From: a virus
DNA length: 26,685 bases
Strand: one strand, 5' to 3'
Virus record (IMG/VR): IMGVR_UViG_3300045119_000245
Span: 1 to 26,685 of that record
Shown here: one piece after another, positions 6,336 to 11,889 of the stretch
How positions within the stretch are numbered: position 1 is the stretch's first letter
How the letters are laid out: the number at the start of each line of letters is the position of its first letter
The notes under the pieces: model-generated
The model's input: only the letters and a program-made list of their open reading frames with translations
Told to the model about the DNA's origin: nothing
Databases searched by the model: none
Position numbers and translations under genes: made by a program

Positions 6336-6784
6336 TCGCGCCGCCCCACCAGGTATGCCTCGAACGCGGCCTCGGGGATGCGAACAGCCTTCTCGCCAAC
6401 CCTGATCGAGGGCAACACACCGTCGGCGCACATCCCATAGACAGTGGTGATGTTCAGGCTCAATCTTTCGGCGACCTCGCTGGCCTTCAAGTAACCGGCG
6501 TCTTTCTCGTCGTCCGGCCGTTTACTGGGGTTCGAGTCCGCCAAGCCGGTCGGTGTATACTCTGACCGTTCACCGCCGGGGATCAGCGGGGCCGGGAAAC
6601 CGGCCCTTTCCTTTTCGCCAGGTGCGACACCCGTCCGCCGTTTTCCGGGGTTCTGATCCGCTAGGCCGCCCGGTGAGACAGGCCCGAATGCGTTACCCGA
6701 CGCAGCCGCGGACTGGTCGGTGCCCGGACGGTTTCCTGTCTCACCTGACGGCCGTTTACTGGGATTCGAATCCGGAAGGCTCAT
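6332..6784 (-). CDS. Excisionase/AlpA-like HTH protein with three NPSKR repeats
   Basis: The product is 150 aa. The N-terminal two thirds is disordered and carries three copies of the L(A/P)D(S/Q)NP(S/G)KR motif (start, about residue 40, about residue 80). The C-terminal domain (YLKASEVAERLSLNITTVYGM, then LPSIRVGEKAVRIPEAAFEAYL) is a MerR/excisionase-type winged HTH. Such proteins act as recombination directionality factors or small regulators. Since the phage has an integrase, a role in excision is reasonable. ATG 6784 overlaps the previous stop (ATGA). Whether the tags are functional is unknown. Confidence 0.65.
   Translation of the reverse strand: MSLPDSNPSKRPSGETGNRPGTDQSAAASGNAFGPVSPGGLADQNPGKRRTGVAPGEKERAGFPAPLIPGGERSEYTPTGLADSNPSKRPDDEKDAGYLKASEVAERLSLNITTVYGMCADGVLPSIRVGEKAVRIPEAAFEAYLVGRRE
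6515..6550 (-). repeat. NPSKR repeat, copy 3 (internal)
   Basis: This copy is inside the excisionase-like gene, in the same reading frame as the copies at gene starts. It encodes GLADSNPSKRPDD and retains the DNA block GAACCCCAGTAAACGGCCG. Confidence 0.85.
6635..6670 (-). repeat. NPSKR repeat, copy 4 (internal)
   Basis: A second internal copy in the excisionase-like gene, encoding GLADQNPGKRR. It is 120 bases from copy 3 and 114 from copy 5, both multiples of three. Confidence 0.8.
6749..6784 (-). repeat. NPSKR gene-start repeat, copy 5
   Basis: This copy is at the start of the excisionase-like gene across its ATGA overlap. It encodes SLPDSNPSKRP. Confidence 0.85.
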
Positions 6785-6996
6785 TGGGCCTCCCGTTCGA
6801 CGATCTCGACGCCGCCGGCGAGGATCACGTCGACGATTGAGTCGTCGAGGTAGCGGACGATGTAGACCTTCGCGGGCTCGGCGACCTTCAGATCGATCAC
6901 GACGCGGGCGACGTCCTTCGGGTCGTCCGCGAACACGCCCGCCGCGTGCAGCGCCTGATAGATGCCGTCGCTGAGCGACCCGACGACGATCTTCAC
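6781..6996 (-). CDS. 71-aa conserved-type phage protein, unknown
   Basis: GTG 6996 overlaps the stop of a 16-codon frame (GTGA). The product reads KIVVGSLSDGIYQALHAAGV, then ARVVIDLKVAEPAKVYIVRYLDD, then VDVILAGGVEIV, a compact alpha/beta layout. Short proteins with this pattern are frequent in actinophage early regions; the function is not known to me. Its stop overlaps the ATG of the excisionase-like gene. Confidence 0.6.
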   Translation of the reverse strand: MKIVVGSLSDGIYQALHAAGVFADDPKDVARVVIDLKVAEPAKVYIVRYLDDSIVDVILAGGVEIVEREAQ

Positions 6997-7043
6997 ATCG
7001 GCCGCCGATTACGCTGGTTAACATCCGATAGCCGAGCGGTCAC
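6993..7043 (-). CDS. 16-codon linking micro-ORF
   Basis: It starts at a GTG within the stop of the 31-aa gene and ends within the GTG start of the 71-aa gene, with GTGA overlaps at both ends. The likely role is ribosome relay across what would otherwise be a gap. The peptide has no recognisable feature. Confidence 0.3.
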   Translation of the reverse strand: MTARLSDVNQRNRRPM

Positions 7044-7135
7044 AGATTGACCCGCTCGATCAGGTGCGGCTCGAGGACGGCTGGTAGTCGCCACCGGCCC
7101 CAACGGTCACGAGTGAATCCGGCCTCCTCTATCAT
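7040..7135 (-). CDS. 31-aa small protein after the DUF5131 gene
   Basis: ATG 7135 is in an ATGA overlap with the stop of the HTH-DUF5131 gene. The sequence (IEEAGFTRDRWGRWRLP, then LEPHLIERVNL) is amphipathic and W/R-rich. It is coupled to the cassette above and could be its fourth member. No family is recognised. Confidence 0.45.
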   Translation of the reverse strand: MIEEAGFTRDRWGRWRLPAVLEPHLIERVNL

Positions 7136-8196
7136 CGCGGCCACTCCCGCACGGGTTGCATGCCTGGGCCACGGCCGTGGACCGAGCCGAACAGGTTGTG
7201 CTTCAGGTAGACGCGGCAGCCGGCCTTGCGGGCCTGCTCGTACAAGTCAACGACCCACTCGAACGGCGGCGCGAACGGCTCCGCGTGAGCCGATCCGGTC
7301 GAGGCGCCGATCACGACCCAGTCGAACATCGCGAGGCTCTCGAACTGGAGCGGCTCGAGGAGCGGCTCGCAAGAGAGCCACTTCACCCCGGCAGTGACGC
7401 CGGCGAAAGCGCGTTCAGCTACAGCGACCTTGTGCTGCCTGTCAACGGTAGTACCTGCCCACACGTTGTCGGGCCACTCCAGTTGGGCCAAGCGCTGGGG
7501 GAACTTCGTCAGACAGAGGTACTCCCATTGGCGGTGTTGATCGATCGCGTTGAAGACCGCTGTGATCCACTCCTGCGGCACCCATTTGCCGAACAAGTCC
7601 GCCATCGAGCACGTGAAAACTCGGCGCCATTCGGGATCGTCGTCAGCGGTTTTAGGCAATCGCGTATTTGCCGGGGCATCGAGTCGTTCCGGCAGAAACG
7701 TCGGCTCGAACTTCTGCGGGTAGAACCGCTCGGCGAGGTCGCGGGCGTAGCAGTAGTCGCAGTTGTGCAAGCAGCCGGTGACGGGGTTCCACGACCACCG
7801 CGCCCAACCGATGTTGTCGTTGACCCTGTTGAATGTGGCTGGTGCATTTGCACCATTCGATTCGCCCGCGCCCACTTCGAGAGCGGCATCGAGAAGCAAT
7901 GCTGGTGCATTTGCACCACCGTTGTTGTCTCGCACGATCGTCGAGTGATCGACGCCAAGTACTGCGCCGATCTCCCGAGTTGTCATTCCTTCCTCGGTGA
8001 GCTCGGCGACTGCGTCACGGCGATCGTCGATCTTCAAGCGCATGTGGCCACCGACGTATTTCTCCGCCCACTCCTTGAGCTCGAGGCCGAGGGCATCCGG
8101 GATGCCCTCGCGGTGCGCCCAAGCGACCTGACGCCACCACCCCGCGCCAATCTGACCGAAGGCCTCCGAGAACTCTTCCGCTGCTTCGCGATCCAC
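7132..8196 (-). CDS. HTH domain fused to three-Cys-motif (phage Gp37/Gp68, DUF5131) protein
   Basis: The product is 354 aa. Residues 58-90 form a resolvase/ParB-type HTH (DDRRDAVAELTEEGMTTREI and GVDHSTIVRD). Residues 128-354 match the DUF5131 family: WSWNPVTGC, then C-x3-C-x2-C at 142, 146 and 149, FTCSMADLFG, WEYLCLTKFPQRL, VWAGTTV, WLSCEPLLEPL and DWVVIGAST. The triple-cysteine arrangement resembles a radical-SAM 4Fe-4S site. GTG 8196 has AAGGAG 5 bases upstream and a 1-base overlap with the HNH gene. The linker between domains carries two identical DNA dyads. The reaction and substrate are unknown; the HTH fusion suggests a DNA-linked job. Confidence 0.8.
   Translation of the reverse strand: MDREAAEEFSEAFGQIGAGWWRQVAWAHREGIPDALGLELKEWAEKYVGGHMRLKIDDRRDAVAELTEEGMTTREIGAVLGVDHSTIVRDNNGGANAPALLLDAALEVGAGESNGANAPATFNRVNDNIGWARWSWNPVTGCLHNCDYCYARDLAERFYPQKFEPTFLPERLDAPANTRLPKTADDDPEWRRVFTCSMADLFGKWVPQEWITAVFNAIDQHRQWEYLCLTKFPQRLAQLEWPDNVWAGTTVDRQHKVAVAERAFAGVTAGVKWLSCEPLLEPLQFESLAMFDWVVIGASTGSAHAEPFAPPFEWVVDLYEQARKAGCRVYLKHNLFGSVHGRGPGMQPVREWPR
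7840..7855. promoter_or_regulatory. 16-bp dyad, copy 1, inside the HTH-DUF5131 gene
   Basis: TGGTGCATTTGCACCA has 7-base perfect arms around a TT centre. It is identical to the copy 63 bp away. It encodes GANAP in the linker. It could be an operator for the HTH of the same protein, or simply a repeated linker peptide. Confidence 0.45.
7903..7918. promoter_or_regulatory. 16-bp dyad, copy 2, inside the HTH-DUF5131 gene
   Basis: This is an exact second copy of the dyad at 7840, also preceded by GC. The 63-bp centre distance is about six helical turns. I found no third copy in the window. Confidence 0.45.
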
Positions 8197-8420
8197 TACC
8201 GCTCCTTGCCATGCTCGGCGGCATGGCAGGACTGGCAGATCGGCTCGAGGTTCTCGACGACGTCGAAGGTGCCCCACGGGGGGTAGCGAAGATGGTGCAC
8301 CTGAGTCGCTCGACCGCCGCAGCGTTGGCAGCGCCAGCCGGCGCGTTCCATCGCCTCACGCCGAACAGCACGGAACCGCGGGTGAGCAAGGTACTCGGCG
8401 TAGGAGCGGTAAGCGATCAT
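8196..8420 (-). CDS. HNH endonuclease
   Basis: The product is 74 aa and a complete small HNH fold: WRCQRCGG (28-35), QVHHLRYPPWGTFDVVENLEPIC (39-61) and CQSCHAAEHG (61-70). All zinc and catalytic residues are in place. ATG 8420 overlaps the TcmP-like stop (ATGA), and its TAG shares a base with the GTG of the DUF5131 gene. It could be the nuclease of this cassette, or a homing-type nuclease. Confidence 0.8.
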   Translation of the reverse strand: MIAYRSYAEYLAHPRFRAVRREAMERAGWRCQRCGGRATQVHHLRYPPWGTFDVVENLEPICQSCHAAEHGKER

Positions 8421-9223
8421 GCGGTCTCGAAGAGGCGTGGGTGGTCGCGCTCATAGAGCTCCTGCAGCGTCCGGTCGAGCTCAGCGAGTCGCTCAAACGC
8501 CGGCTCGCCGGTGATGAACCCACGCACGCCCCAGCGTGAATTCTCGAGGTGGTTGGTGTCGGAGCCGAGCGCCATCACCCACTGGTGCGCGGTGTTCGCC
8601 TCGCGGACGTGCCAGTAGCGTTTGCCGATCGCCTTGACGTCGTCGACGAGTGAGCGTTCGTGGTAGCCGGCGCGCCGCGGCCGCTTGTAAGCGCTGTTCG
8701 CGGAGACGTGCAGGAGCACGTCGAGCCTGTCGAGGCCAGGGGTCGCGAGTAGCCCTCTGATCGTGTCGCAGGGGATCAGGCCGCCGCCGTCGAGGTCGAC
8801 GTAGATCAGGCCGAGCGAGCGGCGCGGCGGCGGTGTGAGGACGTACTCCTTGATCTCGGCGAGCGTGTCCCCGTCGTTGTGGTCGCCGGTGACGATCGCT
8901 ACCGGGTCGTGTTCGTGGCCGTTACGGTCGAGCCACTCGCTGAGGTCGGCGACGTGGTCGGGGTCGCGCTCGACGAACACGACCCGGTAGCGGGTGTTCA
9001 GTCCGTTAAGGAGACGCAGCAGGATCGTGGGGCTGCCTTCGTGCATGTCGCCGTTCCGGTCGGGGAATGCGTGACGACCGGCGGTGAGGTCGACCACGGT
9101 GATCTCGTTCCACACCCACGGCTGCCGGCGGGCGTTGTGCGCGATCCCGAACACAGCGCCCGCGAGCGCACGGAGGTCGTCCTGCTTCTTCGGCGTGTTC
9201 TCCGGGCTCGCGTGGAAAGTCAC
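8417..9223 (-). CDS. TcmP-like (three-Cys-motif partner) protein
   Basis: The product is 268 aa. ITVVDLTAGRHAFP (41-54) followed by HEGSPTILLRLL (61-72), then YRVVFVERDPDHVADLSEWL (79-98) and LGLIYVDLDGGGLIP (about residues 137-151), follows the Rossmann-like plan of TcmP proteins. These are named for occurring next to DUF5131 three-Cys-motif proteins. Exactly that partner lies one gene downstream, which strengthens the call. GTG 9223 is used; the hairpin 9221-9251 covers it. Biochemical function is unknown; a methyltransferase-like fold is possible. Confidence 0.65.
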   Translation of the reverse strand: MTFHASPENTPKKQDDLRALAGAVFGIAHNARRQPWVWNEITVVDLTAGRHAFPDRNGDMHEGSPTILLRLLNGLNTRYRVVFVERDPDHVADLSEWLDRNGHEHDPVAIVTGDHNDGDTLAEIKEYVLTPPPRRSLGLIYVDLDGGGLIPCDTIRGLLATPGLDRLDVLLHVSANSAYKRPRRAGYHERSLVDDVKAIGKRYWHVREANTAHQWVMALGSDTNHLENSRWGVRGFITGEPAFERLAELDRTLQELYERDHPRLFETA

Positions 9224-9251
9224 AAAACCCGCCTGTTTGCAGGGTTTTGTG
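9221..9251. promoter_or_regulatory. Inverted repeat covering the TcmP-like start
   Basis: CACAAAACCC (9221-9230) pairs perfectly with GGGTTTTGTG (9242-9251) around an 11-base loop. It lies between the integrase/attP block and the TcmP-like gene, and its lower arm contains the GTG start. It might be a terminator for integrase transcription, a translation-blocking hairpin, or a protein-binding site of the attP region. No T-run follows on the minus strand. Confidence 0.5.
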
Positions 9252-9275
9252 GTTTTCGGGCTTTATGCCTGTAAC

Positions 9276-9292
9276 AGCGGATGGAATCCGCT
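9276..9292. repeat. Short inverted repeat near attP
   Basis: AGCGGA and TCCGCT (6-base arms, 5-base loop) lie between the larger hairpin and the attP direct repeats. This may be one of several protein-binding elements of the site. Confidence 0.3.
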
Positions 9293-9300
9293 AGGCGAAA

Positions 9301-9331
9301 ATCCCTGCTGAGCGCGCTTTCGGGATGTGAC
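9301..9331. repeat. attP-flanking 31-bp direct repeat, copy A
   Basis: ATCCCTGC (9301-9308) and GGGATGTGAC (9322-9331) start 21 bp apart. The same two blocks with the same 21-bp offset recur at 9364. The repeats bracket the tRNA-like core, as integrase or Xis arm sites would. Confidence 0.7.
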
Positions 9332-9336
9332 GGAAC

Positions 9337-9361
9337 GCGGGTTCGATTCCCGCCGCCTCCA
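9337..9361 (+). other. attP core: 3' end of a tRNA or tmRNA gene
   Basis: GCGGG (9337), loop TTCGATT (9342-9348) and CCCGC (9349-9353) form a perfect T-arm. It is followed by the acceptor strand CGCCTCC and A at 9361, with no encoded CCA. There is no 5' half of the RNA in the window. Tyrosine integrases commonly recombine at such 3' ends so that the host gene is restored on insertion, and the integrase gene stops 37 bases away. A tmRNA target is possible, since upstream bases also look tmRNA-like; which RNA is not decided. Confidence 0.8.
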
Positions 9362-9363
9362 TA

Positions 9364-9394
9364 ATCCCTGCAAATACGCTCGCCGGGATGTGAC
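9364..9394. repeat. attP-flanking 31-bp direct repeat, copy B
   Basis: This is the second copy of ATCCCTGC and GGGATGTGAC with 21-bp offset, starting exactly 63 bp after copy A on the other side of the T-arm core. Confidence 0.7.
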
Positions 9395-9397
9395 ACT

Positions 9398-10597
9398 TTA
9401 CAAAGCCTCTTTTTCGGCGTTGTCTTCGTAGACGCCGAAGTCGTCGGCGCGGTTCATCTCGCGGAGGGCGGTCGCCAGGTCGAGCGTGTCGAGATCGCTG
9501 TAGATCGACGTCGTCCCGACGTCTCTGTGGCCGAGCATCAACTGTGTCAGCTTCAGGTCGTGGTGTGCGCGCTGAAGGTCCCGGCCGGCGGTGTGGCGAC
9601 CGCGGTGCATGTTGGCTCCGGACGTGACACCCGCCTCGACATGCCCGGCGAGCTGCAAGCAGCGGTACCACCACCGGTGCACCGCCTGCACGCTCAGCCG
9701 TTCCGGGCCGTGGGCGCGAGTAGTGACGTTCGCGTACCCGACCCGCTGCCTACCGACCTGCAGCACCTCGTCGGCGGCGTCGAGCGGGACCTTCCGGCGG
9801 CGGGTGTCCTGCCGGTACAGAAGGTAATCCTCCTCGCTGAGTTGGGCCTCGAGTTGGAGCTCGGCGAGGCGCCGCCAGAAGTGGGCCTCGACGATCGGGA
9901 GCGGGTACACCCGTCCGCCCTTGGTGCGGACGATCAGCTCGCGTTTCTCGAAGTCGAAGTCTCCGAGCCTGATGTTCCGGATCCCGGAGCGACGCAGCCC
10001 GTACCGGAGCACGAGGAAGCAGAGAACCCAGTCAGCGACGTACTCCTGCCGGCCAAGGACCTGCTTGACGGTGTTCTCGGTGAACGTCTTCCGTTCGACG
10101 TCGCGGGCCTTCGGGACGGTAAGCGCACGGGACGGGTTGCCCGGCAGGCCGCATTCACGGATCGCCCAGTCGAAGAAATCGTTCCAGATCGACCTGACTT
10201 TCTTCTTCGTGCGGGGCGACCGGTCGCGCCAGTGACGGGCGAGGCATTCCCGGCAGAGCTCGATTCCGGCCGGCGGGGTGAAGTCGAGGATCCCGACGGT
10301 GGGGTTGTCGAGCGCGAGCCACGCCAGTGGGGGCTCGTAGTCGCGGAGCGTGTCCTCGGCGGCGCCCCATTCGTGCTCTTTCCAGCTGAGATACCGCGCG
10401 ATGTCCCAGCCGAGCGGTGTCTGCTGGTAGCGCTTGTCAAGCACGGGGTTGTCCAGGATCGCCCTGGCCTCCGCGAGCGTGAATAGCGCCTGCGTAAGAT
10501 CGTTGCCGCATGGGAGCTGAACCCTCCTGTGCCGTGCCCGGGCCGTTTCGGCGGCGCCGGGCTTCTTGTTGTCGGCCAGGAGGATACTCCCGTTCAC
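9398..10597 (-). CDS. int: Tyrosine integrase
   Basis: The product is 399 aa. The core-binding domain (about 35-165) is followed by a catalytic domain with Arg202 in RYGLRRSGI, Lys226 in RTKGGR, box HRGR at 331-334, LGHRD with His357, and nucleophile Tyr366 in SIYSDLD. All residues of the family are present, so it should be active. It catalyses site-specific integration and excision at the adjacent attP. GTG 10597 overlaps the XRE-gene stop (GTGA) and is preferred to the ATG at 10642. Co-transcription with the regulator couples integration to the lysogeny decision. Confidence 0.92.
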   Translation of the reverse strand: MNGSILLADNKKPGAAETARARHRRVQLPCGNDLTQALFTLAEARAILDNPVLDKRYQQTPLGWDIARYLSWKEHEWGAAEDTLRDYEPPLAWLALDNPTVGILDFTPPAGIELCRECLARHWRDRSPRTKKKVRSIWNDFFDWAIRECGLPGNPSRALTVPKARDVERKTFTENTVKQVLGRQEYVADWVLCFLVLRYGLRRSGIRNIRLGDFDFEKRELIVRTKGGRVYPLPIVEAHFWRRLAELQLEAQLSEEDYLLYRQDTRRRKVPLDAADEVLQVGRQRVGYANVTTRAHGPERLSVQAVHRWWYRCLQLAGHVEAGVTSGANMHRGRHTAGRDLQRAHHDLKLTQLMLGHRDVGTTSIYSDLDTLDLATALREMNRADDFGVYEDNAEKEAL

Positions 10598-10845
10598 GGC
10601 AGCAGGTCTCCGAACATCAGGTAGGCGGCGCTGGCACGACACGCTTTCGCGACCCGGACCAGATGATGATCGCTGGGGAAGCGTTGCTCGGCCTCCCAGC
10701 GGCAGACGGTGGCGTACGTCACCTCGACCGTCTCCGCGAGCTCGCGTTGGGTCTTGTTGACGGCGAGCCTCGCGGCCCGGATCCGGCGCCCGTACCCGGG
10801 GGTGGGGTCGGTCGCGTTCGCGGACGCCTCAGCCAGCATCTCCAT
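10594..10845 (-). CDS. XRE/Cro-CI-type HTH regulator, repressor candidate
   Basis: The product is 83 aa from ATG 10845, which has AGGAGG about 10 bases upstream; a longer start at 10926 would run through the promoter region. The HTH is RIRAARLAVNKTQRELAETVEVTYATVCRWEAEQRFPSDHHLVRVAKA, a classical XRE helix-turn-helix. A short hydrophobic tail ends at FGDLLP. There is no protease or dimerisation domain of the LexA-like CI type. It is first in an operon with the integrase and divergent from the HTH gene at 11077, so it is the best immunity-repressor candidate. Confidence 0.75.
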   Translation of the reverse strand: MEMLAEASANATDPTPGYGRRIRAARLAVNKTQRELAETVEVTYATVCRWEAEQRFPSDHHLVRVAKACRASAAYLMFGDLLP

Positions 10846-10893
10846 CCCTTCTCGCCCTCCTACTGCCGCATGTCGCAAGTCAGTGTATGGCTT

Positions 10894-10922
10894 TTTGTAT
10901 GCAAGCTGGACGCCGATCGCAA
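10894..10922 (-). promoter_or_regulatory. Putative promoter for regulator-integrase operon
   Basis: On the minus strand TTGCGA (10922-10917) and TACAAA (10899-10894) are 17 bases apart. They lie about 50 bases upstream of ATG 10845. Only the sequence pattern supports this. Confidence 0.4.
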
Positions 10923-10961
10923 CCAAGTTTTCTCGCTATGTGCGGAAACTTCCCCGCGACC

Positions 10962-10991
10962 TTGCAACTAAACGTACATAGGTGGTAACTA
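10962..10991 (+). promoter_or_regulatory. Putative promoter for the rightward HTH gene
   Basis: TTGCAA (10962-10967) and TAACTA (10986-10991) are separated by 18 bases. The -10 lies within an imperfect 11-bp palindrome (10982-10992), which could be an operator overlapping the promoter. Confidence 0.4.
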
Positions 10992-11022
10992 CGCGTCATA
11001 TCGAGGGATGTGAGAGGCTCTC

Positions 11023-11059
11023 CGTTCGTGAACGCGGACACTCACGTCATCGCCGTGAG
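11023..11059. promoter_or_regulatory. Two inverted repeats upstream of the rightward HTH gene
   Basis: CGTTCGTGAACG (11023-11034, 5-base arms) and CTCACG/CGTGAG (11041-11046 and 11054-11059) lie between the putative promoter and ATG 11077. They are candidate operators for the XRE or HTH protein. The rest of the 231-base divergent gap holds no gene that I can support. Confidence 0.4.
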
Positions 11060-11076
11060 CGGGTAGGAAAACTGCC

Positions 11077-11277
11077 ATGGGCATGGCGCGGAAACATCTG
11101 GACGCCATCCGGGAATACGCCCGCCGGAAGGCCGCCGATCAGGTGCATTACGAGGACGCGATCCTCGAGGCGCACGAGTCCGGCGAGAACCCCAAGGACA
11201 TCGGTGAGGCCGCCGGGATCGGACGGACGAAGGTGTACGACCTGATCCGAAAAGCAAAGGAACGGCGGCAGAGGTAG
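11077..11277 (+). CDS. Small HTH protein divergent from the repressor
   Basis: The product is 66 aa. After a charged helix (RKHLDAIREYARRKAADQVHY) comes an HTH: DAILEAHESGENPKDIGEAAGIGRTKVYDLIRKAKE. ATG 11077 is preceded by TAGGA at 8 bases; ATG 11083 is an alternative. It lies opposite the XRE regulator across a shared control region, the position of Cro-like or early-control proteins. It might also be a DNA-binding accessory of the secreted-protein gene downstream. Confidence 0.65.
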   Translation: MGMARKHLDAIREYARRKAADQVHYEDAILEAHESGENPKDIGEAAGIGRTKVYDLIRKAKERRQR

Positions 11278-11446
11278 CCGGCCGGCGCCAAGCACTGGAC
11301 AGAGCTCGGCAGCCGGCCGACCCCTGACGGTAGCCCAGGTGAGCACACCCCAGATGGGGGATACGTGCCGTCGAGCAAGGCCGGTACCTTCCCGTGTGAA
11401 CCCCGGCGGGTCTTCCGGCGGGGGAACTGGACAAAAGGAGTTTTCA
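11278..11446 (+). other. Intergenic region between HTH gene and secreted-protein gene
   Basis: 169 bases without a supported gene. They contain two CCGGCCG blocks (11279-11320) and a CCGGCGGG direct repeat near 11405-11420, both rich in potential stems. The promoter of the secreted-protein gene is expected here, but I cannot place a convincing -35/-10 pair. Confidence 0.4.
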
Positions 11447-11821
11447 GTGACTCGTTTTGCTGTTCTTGCTGTGCTCTGCCTCGCCGTCGCGGCGAGCGCT
11501 GGCAACGCTGGCGCCACATCAACTCTGATCTCGCCGAACTCGGCAAATCTACACTGCAGCTCGTTCCGCAACACCCCACTCGTGGTCGAGTTCGCGAGGA
11601 AAACGCTGATCTACAACGGCTTCCATCCGAACATTCAGTTCACGTGCCTGAGCGGAAACATCTTTTTCCTCGGGGTCGTGGACGGTGAGGAGTATCAGGG
11701 TGCCGTCACGCGACTCGGGACGCGCAAGATCAGGATCGGGATTGTTGAGCATCCCGCGTCTCCGCCTGGACGCGCTCTCTACACCGACAGCAGCACGTTC
11801 AATCTGCCGTTCAACGCCTAG
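11447..11821 (+). CDS. Secreted protein, probable moron (lysogenic conversion)
   Basis: The product is 124 aa. GTG 11447 has a strong AAAGGAG 6 bases upstream. A textbook signal peptide (TRFAVLAVLCLAVAASAGNAGA) is followed by a mature domain of about 100 aa with two cysteines (LHCSSF and FTCLSG) that could form a disulphide. Beta-rich stretches follow (TLIYNGF, FFLGVVDG, RKIRIGIVE). It has its own strand and ribosome-binding site, and its stop overlaps the opposing gene. These are typical marks of a prophage-expressed moron; superinfection exclusion or host-surface alteration is inference. Confidence 0.7.
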   Translation: MTRFAVLAVLCLAVAASAGNAGATSTLISPNSANLHCSSFRNTPLVVEFARKTLIYNGFHPNIQFTCLSGNIFFLGVVDGEEYQGAVTRLGTRKIRIGIVEHPASPPGRALYTDSSTFNLPFNA

Positions 11822-11889
11822 CGGCGCAGCGACGCGAGCACCGCGAGGGCGAGCAGCACGACGAGCACCCACAGGACCGTCTCGATCAA
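11818..11889 (-). CDS. 23-aa membrane peptide at the end of the lysis cassette
   Basis: The TTG at 11889 overlaps the 91-aa gene stop (TTGA). The product is a single helix (IETVLWVLVVLLALAVLAS) with terminal RR, closely similar in design to the 23-aa peptide at 5554. Its TAG overlaps the TAG of the opposing secreted-protein gene. A holin partner or antiholin is possible. Confidence 0.5.
   Translation of the reverse strand: MIETVLWVLVVLLALAVLASLRR

Noticed and set aside
5846-6784. tRNA T-loop-like GGTTCGAGTCC in the repeats
   Set aside because: The flanking bases do not pair as a T-stem and other copies break the motif (GGTTCTGATCC); no cloverleaf can be drawn.
6332-7024. Longer start for the excisionase-like gene
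   Set aside because: The added 80 residues are Arg-rich shadow of the 71-aa gene; ATG 6784 has the ATGA overlap and carries the repeated start.
9291-9674. Minus-strand frame ending in a MEAAGIEPAF-like peptide
   Set aside because: This peptide is the usual false translation of antisense tRNA/tmRNA sequence; the region is integrase and attP.
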